From the NCBI GenBank assembly GCA_026120035.1, contig JALRME010000022.1, positions 434,001-498,000 on the forward strand: a stretch of 64,000 bases of DNA, given 5' to 3'. The DNA is from Coleophoma eucalyptorum. Its lineage: Eukaryota > Ascomycota > Leotiomycetes > Helotiales > Dermateaceae. Below, in pieces: positions 13,201 through 25,416 of this stretch (position 1 is the stretch's first letter; each line of letters opens with the position of its first letter). Both the position numbers and the translations under genes were made by a program. The notes beneath the pieces are model-generated. The model was not told the origin of the DNA. It made no database searches and was given only the letters and a program-made list of their open reading frames with translations.

Positions 13201-16069
13201 CCAGGGCAACCTTGATGTCAAATCTGGAGAACTCAAACTCCTTCTTGGTACCTGGCGAGACCGCCTACCGAATGTATGGGATGATATTACCGCATGGCAA
13301 GATCTGGTCACGTGGCGCCAACATATTTTCGGTCTTATCAATTCTACCTATCTCCAGCTACTTCCCCAGCAAGGACAGAATGCAAACGGTGCATCATTCG
13401 CATACCGTGGCTACCATGAGACGGCCTGGATCATCAACCGCTTTGCGCACGTCGCACGTAAGCATCAACTACCGGAAGTTTGTATCAGCCAACTCAGTAG
13501 AATCTACACACTCCCGAACATTGAGATCCAAGAGGCGTTCCTGAAGCTTAGAGAGCAGGCGAAATGTCACTACCAGAATCCGAACGAACTAAGTAATGGT
13601 TTGGATGTCATCAACAATACTAACTTGAACTACTTCGGACCCAACCAGAAAGCTGAGTTCTATACACTCAAGGGAATGTTCCTTGAAAAACTTGGTCAAC
13701 GTGATGAAGCTGCAGAGGCGTACGGAATGGCCTTGTTCTTCGATATCAAGCTCCCGAAAGCATGGGCTGAGTGGGGATACTACAATGATCGACTATTCAA
13801 AGAGAACCCAACAGACTACAACTATGCGAAGAGTGCCTTAAGCTGCTACCTCGAAGCTGCTGGAGTCTTCAAAAATGCAAAATCCCGCAAGCTGCTCACT
13901 CGTATTCTATGGTTGTTAAGTCTCGACAATGACGAAGGCACACTCGCCGCGGCATTTGACGATTATAAGGGCGAAACACCTGTCTGGTACTGGATCACAT
14001 TCATCCCACAATTGCTTACTGGCCTTGGTCATAAAGAAGCACCTAAAGCACATATATTACTGGCGAAGATTGCCAAGTCTTATCCTCAAGCCTTGTACTT
14101 CCAGTTGAGAACGAACCGGGAAGATATGCTTGCCATCAAGAAGGGCCAGGAGGCAAAAGAAGAGAAAGAACGCAGACTCAAGGCAAGAATTGCGGCCCAG
14201 AATCAAGCTGCTGGTAATAGCGCGACATCAAAGCCAAACGGTTCTCCGAATGCTCAGCGATCAGAAACGCCGGCTGGAGCCAGGCCCGAGAGTGCATCTG
14301 GATCCCGACCAGGAACTGCAAACCCGGATCCGGCCAATGCAAATGTCAAGACAGAGCAACCAAATGGAACAGACGCGAACGCCAATAGTGCAACACAACA
14401 ACCAGCTGTACCCCAAGCTCCGCAGAAGAAACCTCCATGGGAGCACACCGAGGAGATTCTGTCTGTTTTGAAGACTGCATTCCCTCTGCTTGCACTATCA
14501 ATGGAAACTATGGTGGATCAAATCCAGAAGCACTTCAAGTGCCCTCAAGATGAAGACGCTTACCGCTTGATCGTTGCCCTACTCAATGATGCTCTGTCCT
14601 ATGTGAGTCGGATGCCAACGTCTTACGCCTTGGATGTCAAGTTACCGTCTGCCACGGAAGGCAACATTACCAGATTTGCAGAGACAATTCTTCCATCGCA
14701 TATTCGCAAATCATTTGAGGCAGACTTTGTTGACAAGAAGCCTACAATGCATATGTACATTCACAATCTTCGGAAGTGGCGTGACAAGTTTGAGGAGAAA
14801 CTGGACCGACGCAACTCCAAATCGAACCTCGAGAACTACAGTGAGCATCTTAGCTCGTTCCGCTTCCAGAAGTTTGATGAGGTAGAAGTCCCCGGTCAAT
14901 ATCTTCAGCACAAGGACAAGAACCAAGACTTTATTCGCATTGAGCGCTTCTTGCCAAATGTGGACCTGGTTCGTTCGATAGGCGTCTGTCATCGAAGACT
15001 CACAATTCGCGGTCATGATGGAAGCATTCATCCTTTCGCCATCCAGCATCCAGCAGCACGACACTGCAGGAGAGAGGAGAGGATTTTGCAACTTTTCAGA
15101 CACTTCAATGGGACTTTGAGCAAACGAAAGGAGAGCCGTCGCCGCAATCTTAACTTCTTCTTGCCATTAATGATTCCTCTCGCACCTCACATCCGAATGG
15201 TACAGGACGATCCTACTTATATTTCTCTACAAGGAATCTTTGAGGACCACTGCCGGAAGGCTGGCATGTCAAAGGATGAACCTGTCCTCTTCACCATGGA
15301 GAAGATGCGAGCATTGTCAGAGAACAAGAGCGTAAGTTTTCCAAGCCATTGTGCCTTTTCCAAGACTGACATTATGTTACAGAAGCAAGGCGAGCAGACA
15401 ATTGCAGCCAAGCTGGAGACATTCACCGCAATCCAAGAGAAATGGGTGCCACACAACTTGGCTTTGGAATACTTTACCAAGACATATCCTTCTTACTCGG
15501 AATTCTGGCTATTCCGAAGACAATTCTCATATCAATTTGCGGCAATCACATTCATGACCTATATCCTCCACATGCACAACCGATACCCACACAAACTTTC
15601 TATTGCGCGTGCCACTGGCAATATATGGGCATCTGAGTTGATGCCATGCATGGCAGCTGGAAAGGCATTCTTCCACAATCCCGAGCCAGTACCGTTCCGA
15701 CTTTCGCCCAACTTACAAACACTGATGGGCCCATTGGCCACGGAAGGTATCTACAGCTGTGCGATTATGGCGATTGCCCGTTGCTTAACGGAGCCGGAGT
15801 ACGAACTTGAACAGCAACTCAGCTTGTTCGTACGCGACGAAATGATCTTCTGGTTCACTAGCACGCATCGGGCCGGTCCAATGACGGCATCGATGCTGAG
15901 GGAGACGGTCCAGACCAATAGCGAAATCATCGTCAAGCGTACCTTGAGTTTGGCACAGTCTCCCGCCGGTGCCTTGCCGGCGAACCAGACAGTCATTGAT
16001 TTGATTGCGCGAGCTGTGAACCCACTGAACCTGGCACAGTGCGATGCTCTCTGGATGCCATATCTTTAG
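4258..16069 (+). CDS. TRA1: TRA1, SAGA/NuA4 scaffold (PIKK-family pseudokinase)
   Basis: Proposed exons: 4258-4312, 4429-4586, 4643-15331, 15383-16069, giving 3862 aa, the usual size for fungal Tra1 (about 3.7-3.9 k). Tra1 is the large subunit shared by the SAGA and NuA4 acetyltransferase complexes and contacts activators. The first two exons supply the conserved N-terminus ([23 protein letters not shown]). HEAT-repeat sequence fills most of the protein. The FAT region spans roughly residues 2600-3210. A Ser/Pro/Asn-rich linker lies near 3260-3337. The PI3K/PIKK-like domain spans about 3480-3800, and the protein ends in a FATC-type tail ([16 protein letters not shown]). As in known Tra1 proteins, I see no catalytic HxD..N loop or DFG motif, consistent with a pseudokinase. 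A basic NLS-like stretch (NAKKRKLE) sits near 10548. The last intron (51 bp) is in frame and would add 17 residues if retained. Confidence 0.95.
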
Positions 16070-17698
16070 TTAGTTTGGGAAAGGATAGTATGTGATGTTC
16101 TGAGGCAGTACTTTAAATGCGTGGTGTATAAAATTTGCTTCATCCTTTAGCGAGGCGTCTGGCTGGAGATTGGGAAGAAAGTGGAGAAAAGATGGAAGAA
16201 AAGACTGATGGTCCAGATGACCAAGTTTGCTCTCATGTATAGTTAGTTAGATAGGGGCATCTGGCTACCGTTTCAAACGATTCCAATAAGTTAATTTCAT
16301 TGAAAGATTTCTACTCCAAGCGACTCTCCCTTCGTCCAATTCCAAATGTGAAAGCCACCCAGCTTATGAGTTACTCATCATAACTTTGAACTGACTTGAT
16401 GGCCAAGAAAAAGGTCCCCAGAGTGTGATTCTCGTTCCCTTCTCGCCGTCTGAACATCTGATCCTTCTAGTGGGGAATCAGACAACAATTTCCCCTCCAT
16501 CCTCCCCGCGGGGTTTCTAAGCGCGCATGGACTCCTGGGGAAGAAGGCTATCCTTCCATCGAGGTGCTTGCTGTCAGCACTTGCTTGCTTGCAGAATGCA
16601 CCAGTCTCCCGTATGCGTTCCCTGAACAGTGCACGTAATAATAAGAATCAAGTGAATGAAACTGTGCTGTCGCACTACTTATTTGTGGACCGAAAGGCCC
16701 CCCAAAACGAGATGAGCAGAGGAATGCGGCAATGCCTCTGGTAAATTTGCTGGGCTGGGGGATCAAGCATAACCCCGCCTGCCCAAGTAAACCAAACAAA
16801 TCCTTGATCCTCCACTTCCACCTTTTTGACAAACCACGCTCATGACAAAGCAAAAGTCACGATAGCAAAATGCTGTGTCGGTAGTGCCTATTGCATTTTG
16901 AATGGGCAGTGGATATCATTATTATGGACCGGGTTGAGCCACAGCTCCAGCTTCAGCGATAGGGGTTGAGCTTTGAGACCGTGAGTGATGGTACAATAGC
17001 ACGAAAGAAACATTAGAGCGCAGACCCGGGCCAACCGGTCACGCCAAGCATGCAACCACAGACGCTGGCCCTACAAGAGATCCGCAAGGTTAGAATAACA
17101 GCACCCCAAGACCCCAGGAGGGGAAACAAGAACCAAGGCCCGAAAGATGAGGCGAAAGGTCCATTATAAACACAGCCCGGTGATCCCCCGTACGAAGGAA
17201 GCACAGCTGGGGACTGCAGCCAGCCGAGACGAGTTAGACGTCAGCAGTGGGCAGAGGGATGGGGGACGGGCAGAGCATCGGAGAGATCACAATTACAATG
17301 CAAGGCACGAAAGGAATCATCGCATCCACGCCGCCAACGAGCAGGAATCTCGTCATAGATGCCATCTGACGATCCTTCAGTGCCTGCAATTACCATCCAC
17401 TCACACCGCGTTCTTTTTGCGTGCCTCGCCCAGGGAGCTGGCACTACGACGATCTTGGGCTGGGGCTTGAGTTTTGGAGAGAATTTGAGCGACGCTGACC
17501 GCGGTCAGGCTTTAGACGCCTGTGGGGATTGACGCCATCCTTCCCACTGGCTCCCGGCTCTTCGGCCGTTATTGAGGACCACTTCAACTGTATGCAGGCG
17601 AGCGTTGGACGACTTGGCTGAGGTACCTTGTTACCTTATTCAACTGGATCCTGGTGAACTAGCTCCTCTATCCTGTTGGCAAGAGGAGGGGGAAAGCA
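16070..17698. other. Intergenic, TRA1 3' side and invertase promoter
   Basis: About 1.6 kb without a credible gene. The last part is the invertase upstream region. Motifs fitting the CreA/Mig1 consensus SYGGRG on the plus strand occur at 16535, 16755, 17207, 17460 and 17522. That is only modestly more than chance, but would suit carbon repression of an invertase. Confidence 0.5.
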
Positions 17699-17707
17699 TA
17701 TATAAAG
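17699..17707 (+). promoter_or_regulatory. TATA box of the invertase gene
   Basis: TATATAAAG lies 33 bp before the first in-frame ATG (17732) and 132 bp before the second (17831). With transcription usually starting 30-60 bp past a fungal TATA box, this spacing favours the ATG at 17831 as the translation start. Confidence 0.6.
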
Positions 17708-17830
17708 GAGAACGATGGTGCAGCTACCAAGATGATTTCTCTTTTTAGCCAGTTCTCACTCCGACAACCCTCGCAGAAGATCTTTGTGCTCCTTTTCCTG
17801 TCTCTGCTTGGTTTTTTCTTGTTCGTCGCT

Positions 17831-19523
17831 ATGAGGGAATCTACACTCTGGGCTGCTGCGTCAGTGGCCCTCGTCTCTGTTGCTGCTGCTACCGGTAACG
17901 CCTATGGTTATGAGGCTTATCCTTCTATCTCTATCGCCACAACTACCAATGGTAGCCAGAATGGAGCTTCTTTCTACTCCGGACCTTTGAGACCCCAAAT
18001 TCATTATTCACCGGCGGTCAGCTTTATGAACGACCCCAATGGTGCTTTCGTAGACGCTAATGGAACATGGCATTTGTACTATCAATGTAAGTGACATTCT
18101 TAAAGCAAGTGAGAACCGAGTTGACATTTGGATAGATAATCCAACGGAGATCGTGGCTGGCAATCAACATTGGGGGCATGCCACAAGTCCCGACCTGTAC
18201 CACTGGACAAACCATCAAATTGCCATCTCACCTGACAACGAGTATGAAGGAATCTTCTCGGGCTCAGCTGTAGTGGACGTTAATAATACGTCGGGTTTCT
18301 TCCCCAATCAAACGGACGGCGTTGTTGCCATCTACACGTTGAACACCAATGTGTCACAAACACAAGAGATCGCTTACTCTTATGACGGAGGTTACACCTT
18401 CACCAAGTATAGTGGTAACCCCGTCATTGATATTGGCTCGAAGCAATTCCGGGACCCGAAAGTCATTTGGTATGAGGACCACTGGGTTATGTCAATTGCT
18501 TACTCCCAGGATTTCGTCATTGGCATCTTTACCTCGCCCGATTTGAAGTCGTGGACTCACGCTTCCAACATCTCTCATGTTGGGTTCTTGGGTTTGCAAT
18601 ACGAGTGTCCCAACTTGGTCAAGATTCCCATGGATGGTGAGACCGAGGATACCTACCTCCTAATCATCAGCATAAACCCTGGCGCACCACAAGGAGGGTC
18701 TTTCACTGAGTACTTCCCTGGTACATTCAACGGCACGCACTTCACACCTTTCGATGGAGCTGCGCGCATCCTCGATTTCGGCAAGGACAACTACGCCGGC
18801 CAATTCTTCTACGGCAGTGACGCCCACACTGCTGGTAGCCAACCAGTCTTTATCGGCTGGGCTAATAACTGGCAATACACTCAACAAGTACCCACCGGTC
18901 CATTGGAAGGCTGGCGCTCGGCCATGACTCTCCCACGTACCGCACGACTGATCAACAACGCATCCCGAATCGGCTACGACTTGATCACTCGACCCTACGA
19001 AGAGCTTGCCCCCGTCAAAGGCGCCATGCTAGCCCAGAGCGAAAGCGTCAGCAACAGCTCCATCCACGTTAACTACGCCAACGTCTCCAGCGGCGCCGTG
19101 TACTTCCAAGTCACCGTCTCCAACATCCCCAACAACACCCTCGCCATGGGCACGCTCAACTTCACATTCACCGCGTCCGCGACCAACGAGACCCTCTCCG
19201 GCGGCTACTTCTTCGGCGGCGACACCCCCTTCTGGGTGAACCGCGGCAAGGTGCTTGGCTTCGACAACCCCTTCTTCACGGATAAGTTCTCCACCGTGTA
19301 CATCCTGCCGGAGCAGTCCAACTCCTTCGTCCTCGAGGGCGTGCTGGACCGCAGCATTCTCGAGCTCGAGCTGGGTGGCAGTGGCGTCAAAGGGAGTGAG
19401 CTTGGAACCGTCCTCGCCTTCCCCGAGGGCCAGTTTGATTCCCTGGATATTGCGAGCGCGAGTGTTAATGATGGCGTCTCCATCTCAGCGGAGGTTTGGT
19501 CACTGAACAGCGTTTGGAGTTGA
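17831..19523 (+). CDS. Secreted invertase / beta-fructofuranosidase, GH32
   Basis: Exons 17831-18086 and 18136-19523 (49-bp intron) give 547 aa. GH32 enzymes hydrolyse terminal beta-fructofuranosides such as sucrose. The sucrose-box nucleophile motif NDPNG is at residues 67-71. The FRDPK motif with the transition-state stabiliser Asp and the ECP motif with the acid/base Glu follow in order. The C-terminal third fits the GH32 beta-sandwich. The N-terminus beginning [20 protein letters not shown] is a classic signal peptide and many N-x-S/T sites follow, so the enzyme is probably extracellular. An alternative ATG at 17732 would add 33 residues containing a second hydrophobic stretch. I prefer 17831 because of the TATA spacing and a six-codon uORF at 17715-17735 that overlaps the 17732 ATG. 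It converges with the asparaginase gene. Confidence 0.93.
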
Positions 19524-20005
19524 GGCGGAAAGAAAAGAAAGGAAAAGAAAGGAAAAGAAAGGAAAAGGGATAATGAAATATGAAAATATAGTTGCTAAAA
19601 GGTATTAATGAAATTACAAATGAAATATTCATAATTTACATTTACGGACTTCTTGGTGTGCAGCTGTCCATTTGAGTTGAGCTGAGCTTGAGCTGAGTCG
19701 TCTAGACTCATACTCGCAGCGAAGGTTTATACCTCGCTATATTGCAACGGGATGGGGAGAGATATGAGCCTGAAAGTGCAGACCGACATGGTGGAACCAA
19801 AACCAGTTTGTTCTAGATGTGATGCTTTGCAGCATTGTAATGACTTGATAGCATAGTCTAGATTAATGCGTGCAGAAAAAGCGAGAAAACAAAATAATCT
19901 TGATATAGTCCTTTTTATCATCCATGTCTAAAACACCTCTAAATCCCAAATTCATCAAGCAACATAACCCGACCCTCCGTCTAGCAGAAAACCCCCTCCA
20001 ACTAC
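19524..20005. other. Convergent 3' intergenic region
   Basis: Separates the invertase and asparaginase stops. It holds a purine-only repeat just after the invertase stop and then A+T-rich sequence. No gene is seen. Confidence 0.6.
19527..19569 (+). repeat. Polypurine tandem repeat (GGAAAAGAAA)n
   Basis: Four imperfect copies of a roughly 10-bp G/A unit lie immediately after the invertase stop codon, and would fall in its 3' UTR. Confidence 0.8.
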
Positions 20006-21813
20006 TTAAAAGCGCTCCTCGATAGCCGTAGCCGTCACCGGCGTGCTGGTTCCGCTGGTGAGCCCGCGGTTCTCCTTCTCCTCGACGTGCAGCATGGCTC
20101 CGCTGTCCTTCAGCAGACCGACGATCTCCGTGCTCCGGACCTGCCTTGCGAGGAACAGTGGCGTGTTGCCAGCGCGGTTCCGCGCGTGTACACTCGCACC
20201 TCGGCGGAGAAGCTCCCGCACGATCCTCGTGTCCGGCCCGACGGCGGCAAGGTGCAGCGCCGTGTTATCAACGTAGTCGCCACGGCCGATCAATGAAGGG
20301 TCGGCATCCAGGAAGGCGGTCACCCCGTCGATGTCACCGGAGGTGATGGCGTGGCCGAGGGCTGTGAAGGCTGTTTGGTCAACGGGGATGGTGGGCTCGT
20401 CGATGATCGGGGGTGCGAAGACGGCTGCTTCCAGCTCGGTCATTTCGCCGCGTAGCGAGAGTGACATCTGTGTGGTGATATCGGTGTAACTGAGGCCGGG
20501 GAGGGCCAGGAGGAAAGAGAGTTTGGTCAAGGCTGCTTCGGTGGTGAGATCATGTCCGAAGACGACGCCGGCTCGGCCGAGCACTGTGGCCGCTGTTGAG
20601 AGTTGTCAGAATTCGGTGCGGATGTAGAGGTAAAATTCAGTACTTACGAGCATAGAGCGGAGACACGGTGCCGGACTGGCATTGAGAAACATTTACGATC
20701 ACGACGCCTCTTTCCACGGCTGCTTTGATGACCGCCGTCAGAGAGCCATCTTCACCCGTTGGAGCATTGCCGGCTCCAAAGGTTTCCAAGATCAGTCCCC
20801 GCAGACCAGGGATCTTCAGAACACCGTCGATCATCTCAGCCTTGATGCCCGGGAAAATACGCAGACAAGCCACGTGGGCGGTATCGAGATCAATCTGAAC
20901 ATCGAACTTGGCAATCGCCTTGGCGCGACGGACCAGGTGCCAATTTACTTGGGCACCCATGGCCGTTACGGTTGCAAGAGGCGGCGAGTTGGGCGAAGAG
21001 AAGGCGTCGAAGGAGGAAGCGGAAGTCTTGGTGGCGCGGTTGCCACGAAGCAGTTGGTTGTGGAAGAAGAGGCCAACCTCGGGGATCATGAAGGTGCCAG
21101 CAATGATCAGACTTCCGAGCAGGTTGTCTACGGCATCAGATTGGAGAGAGAAGATGGATGCTTGCGATCCAGTCAAGATGACCGGTTTGCCAAGGTGCGA
21201 GAGCATGAATGAGAGCGCTGATGAAGTGTACGCCAGTGAGTCAGTACCGTGTAGGATGACGAAGCCGTCGAAGAGACTGTAGTTGTTAAGGACAGTCAAT
21301 GCAATTTGTGTCCATCCGGCGGATGAGATGGAGCTGCTGTCAAGTAGGACGGGGAACTCATAGAGAGTGTAGCGGACATGACGGCTATAGGTTGATGGTG
21401 GTGTTCTCAGACTGGGGAGAAGTTCCTGGGCAGTGGAAGAGACCATCACGGGAAGGGGATCTAGATGGTCAGCTAGATGTTCTTCTCGGATGTCACATGG
21501 AAGGACAGGCAAAAAAAGAGCCTGGAAGATCTCGTGGTGAGACTTCACCCGAAGCCATCCAGATTCACAGTCTCATCACTTTCCCCAGTGACATAAAGTA
21601 GAGGGTGAGCTACCAGGATTTGAGCCATCGTTGAACGAAGGGCGAGGAGCCATTCCCTCTTTCAAGAACCCACGGGCGGGGATGAGTCCTTCGGGCGAAG
21701 ATCTCATACAGATGGTGCCGCCGGTCATGATCTGTCTTGGCTGTTAGTCGATCTCATTCCTCCCAGCGGAGCATACGTACTATGAGCACGCGCGACTCGG
21801 GATAGGTCGCCAT
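20006..21813 (-). CDS. L-asparaginase type I with C-terminal ankyrin repeats
   Basis: Minus-strand exons 21781-21813, 21614-21731, 20648-21460 and 20006-20592 give 516 aa. The first exon joins to produce the start PESRVLIIMTGGTIC, whose TGGTI box holds one active-site Thr. The second box, HGTDSLAYTSSAL, holds the other Thr and the Asp. Both are diagnostic for asparaginases that convert L-asparagine to aspartate and ammonia. The C-terminal 140 residues contain ankyrin repeats (DNTALHLAAVGPD, AGNTPLFLARQ). No signal peptide is seen, so it is probably intracellular. All introns keep phase (0, 1, 1) and have canonical ends. Its promoter lies in the 2.5-kb gap to the right. Confidence 0.92.
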
Positions 21814-24320
21814 CTTGACAGTTGCACGACGGAGATGCTAGATGTAGGTGTAGATGAGAAGTAAAGACAGATCGGTACCCTTCGAGCAGCGCGAAGATCC
21901 GTTGATGTTCCGTTGCCGACGAAGATGTCTGGGCACGAGGGACCCAAGGTTGTAGGAGCACACAACGTCGTTTGCGCAAAGCAGGCACTCTACTACGCCG
22001 ACAATAGCGATTGATGGCTTGAAGATGGTTGATGAAACTAGAGCCACGTGATATACGCTGTACCCCTTTTCTTGCAACCGAAAATGAGGAGGAGGATGAG
22101 AAGGAGGAGGGGTCCCGTTCACAAAAAATGGTGGATGTAGATGGAGGTGCTTGGAGGGGAAATCGCAGCAGATATTTGCAGTCGCGGAGGGGTAAAACGT
22201 CGTGGCTCGCTCACTCGTGACTAGTCCCAGTCTCTCTCAAACCCAGTGAGTGAAGGCAGAAAATAACAACGGGCTCTAAGAATGTCTGTCACCACCAGCT
22301 GATCCAGTTCCAAGAGAAAATCAAAGGCAATGATCAAGTCAAGTGGTACATGAGAAAAGGCCTCCAATTCGTCAATTGGCATCTCGAAATTCTTCCTTCC
22401 CCTGCAGCGTTCAACCCCGCACATGCGGCCGAATAAAGTTAAGTAAGAGAAAGGAAAAAAAAAAAGAAAATTTACGAGAGAAGTTTTAAACGCGGCCACT
22501 GAAGGATGGGCATACCGTGCACGTGACTGGACTGACTGGACTCCGCTTCCCACGGAGACTGGGGAAAGCCGCAAGTGTGACTGAATACACCAAGACAGAC
22601 TGACTTAGGATACCTAGGACAAGCATTGAGATGGAAGTGTTGGTTCTACCCAACCCCTCCAACCCAAACTAGAGACAAGACAACCTTTTCAGTGGAGAGA
22701 GAAAGAAGAGAGCCGAACCTGGGATGGGTTAAGGCGCCTTCTCGAAGACACAACGAAGCATCTCCCCATTCAATATGGGATGAAGCTTCTGGATGCTGAT
22801 GGTGGTTCATCGCTTAATCCCCATGATTTGTTGAAGAACGCGTCGGTGCCCACGAGTCCCTACCTGACCCAGACCCCCCTCCCCCCCCATCCCATAGACC
22901 ATAGACCGGACCACGATGCGGCCGCCAGCAAAGCATCCGTCCGTCGAGTCTACACCCTCCCAGTTGGACCGGACAACACCAAGCCCTTAGGAAATGTCCA
23001 ATATAACTAAGATGGATGCCAAAGCATTTTAAAGGCTCAGCTGCCGGGCCGGTCAGTCAGTCAGCCCAACCGTCCACCTCCACCATGGCATAAAATCGGA
23101 TACGAAAACGGCTCTCGGCTTTGGAAAAACTGCCTCGTGGCCCACGTTACACAACCTGCGTCTGATCCTTGGCAAGGCGAACGAACCGCGTTGGCCAAGA
23201 CGAAAGAGAGAGAAAGCCTCCCCCCAGCAGAAATGCAAGATAAAAAAGTCTTGGCAGCTCATGAAACTAAACATGTTCATTTTTTCCCTGCTGATATCAT
23301 GTGACCACGCGACCAACCGAACATCCCCAACCCACGCCCTTTCCTGGCACCGTGGCTTCATAGGTTAGTCCAAGCTTGATGTCCCCTGCCCCAATGGACT
23401 TCACGTGTGGTTCACTATTACCCTAAAGCCGTCGGTCGGATTCTGTCTGTCGTATTTGCCCTATTCGGGACCTGTTTCGGTCACAGTGTTGGGGGTTGAG
23501 GCATGTCGGATTGGAGGAATGGTTAGTGGTGCGCGCTGATAGCTTCTTGATAGCTAAAGGCCAGCGGTATCCGAGAAGGTGAGATCCACGGGCTTGGCCC
23601 TGGAAAGTGATTGGGACGTAGAGACCGGCCGGCCAGCTTACAAAGAACGCTACGTCTCCCGTTGTACCGACTCTGTCAATTTGGTTATAGCAGGATCAAA
23701 GGAGACCCTGGCGCGATGCGTCAGGAATATTGGCACTGGAACTTGGGGCTTTGGCTGCGTGGTGTGCAATGAGATGACATTCCGCCCGCCTATGGACTTC
23801 ACCCATAGCATGATCTCTCCTGCCAGTGACTGCATCTACCCCACCGCCGCCTTGAGCTTATGTGGTCATCTCATGGCCAGGGGCAAAGACGACATCGATA
23901 GCTGCAATCTGTACTTCCTGCCACTCCATCATGGCCCGCTACCATGCAACCGAACACCGGTAATGTGGCCAGAGGGATACTGGCAAAACCTCCCCCGCCG
24001 AAAGAAACAACGCCATTACTACATTAGGATATGACAATAAACAACAAGAAAAAAACCGGTGGGCCAACGTTGAGATGGGGGAATCAATGTAACCAACCTA
24101 CGCCAGCGCCATTTTTGGTAGCAATTATTTAAACGCCACTAGGGGAGTTGCATGCTTTGTCTCCATTACCCAGAATTACCCAGAAGAAGACCAGGTATCA
24201 TTAATCATTTTTCGCCGTGACCCTTCCTCTACACGCTTCCTGATTCATCCATCCGTCCTAGGGTATCCCGATGTCGAAGGAAATCCGTTCCACCCCACAT
24301 CAATTATGGGCAGATAGCGG
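21814..24320. other. Long intergenic region (asparaginase promoter side)
   Basis: About 2.5 kb with no supported gene. It holds a purine-rich GGA repeat near 22086 and a C-rich tract near 22876-22893. The longest frame, 23579-24034, has no domain, odd composition and no homologue I recognise, so I treat it as chance. Confidence 0.5.
22086..22112 (+). repeat. Purine-rich GGA/GAA low-complexity tract
   Basis: A short run of GGA and GAA triplets about 270 bp upstream of the asparaginase start. No function is evident. Confidence 0.6.
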
Positions 24321-25416
24321 CTACGACGTCTTGGCCTTTTTGGCCGGTCTCTCCGCTTCGTCGGCACAATCGCTCTGCTCACTTCCGTCCTCCAAGCCTT
24401 CGTCGTCCGACTCGAAATCAGCGTCAGAGAGTGCGTCTTGTTCTTGTGCTTGCGCTGAAGATTATCATTAGTATCTATACCATCGTCGGGCATAAAATTT
24501 AGACTCACTGAAGTACCGAATGGCGCCCGGCCACAGGTCCTCGGTTATCGCAACCGCAAGATCATCACCATCAGGGAAGATCTCCAGGCTCATGCCGACA
24601 TCCTCATCCTCATCCTCGTCTTCTGGATCCTCCTCTTCGACCACTGACTCTTGAACCTCCAACCCTGACTTCATTAGCCTCCGCCGCTCCGTTTCCCTCG
24701 TCTTGGCCTGGTCACTCTCCTCCTTACTGATCTTCCTCCCAATGTAGCCAAACCATGCAAAGAAGCTGAGGCCCCCCATGCCTGTGTTCTCGATTTTCTT
24801 TTTGAGTGCCTTCTGCTCCGGTGACATGCTCGGGTTCTTCTCCCCCTTGGTCTCCGCCTCCCAAGCCTTGCATACAAGATCGAGTAGTCCGCCCGTGAGA
24901 TCCTTGCCCTTCTTCCACTTAATCTGCACCGGCTCGCTCACCAGACCACTCCAGCCGTCCTTTCCCCGGCGGTGCCAAAATCTTTTCTCCAACAGCGTGT
25001 CTTCAAAGTACTCGTTCTCGGCAAAGGTCCATTGAATGGAGATGCTCCGCGGGTCGCCCTGCGGTTCCTGTGCGAGTTCGAAATGTGAAATATTAAGTGC
25101 GGTTAGGGACGAGAGGAGCAATGCTGAATCGGACGGCTGGATGAATTGATCTATATCCGGCGGCGCTTGTTCGAGCACAAGCGGCCAGAAATTCGGGATT
25201 TGGGAGACAGTCTTTGCACGGCGCGCATAGAGGGGTGCGGTGAGGGCGACTTGCTGTTTAACTGTGTAGCAGGATGGTTAGCCATGAGAGCATCAAGAAT
25301 GGCCGCGGGTCGCGCTGCCGTCACGTACTGATCTCGGTGTCAGCATCGTCAAAATCCCTCTCGATTTCGGCCAGGTCTTCGTAGGTAATGGGCGTGTCCT
25401 CCAATGCAGCGGCCAT
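24321..25416 (-). CDS. Nucleosome assembly protein (NAP/SET/Vps75-like histone chaperone)
   Basis: Minus-strand exons 25329-25416, 24509-25261 and 24321-24454 give 324 aa. Residues spanning the first junction (ADTEI.KQQVALTAPLY, then IPNFWPLVLEQAP) are the NAP-family dimerisation helix and the start of the earmuff fold. SIQWTFAENEYFEDTLLEKR is the conserved core. The tail is strongly acidic (EEEDPEDEDEDED, then the third exon) and ends with a basic RPAKKAKTS that looks like a nuclear signal. SET/Vps75-type proteins bind histones and can stimulate histone acetyltransferases. Another ATG at 25449 would add 11 residues. I chose 25416 for its strong context (GCCATGG). An intron upstream of the last exon has a good branch site (ACTAAT). 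Confidence 0.88.

Noticed and set aside
12207..13544. Two long plus-strand frames of 222 and 221 codons inside TRA1
   Set aside because: They overlap the well-conserved TRA1 frame in another phase and have no domain character.
23579..24034. 151-codon plus-strand frame in the long intergenic region
   Set aside because: Peptide has no domain or convincing composition, and there are no promoter or splice features.
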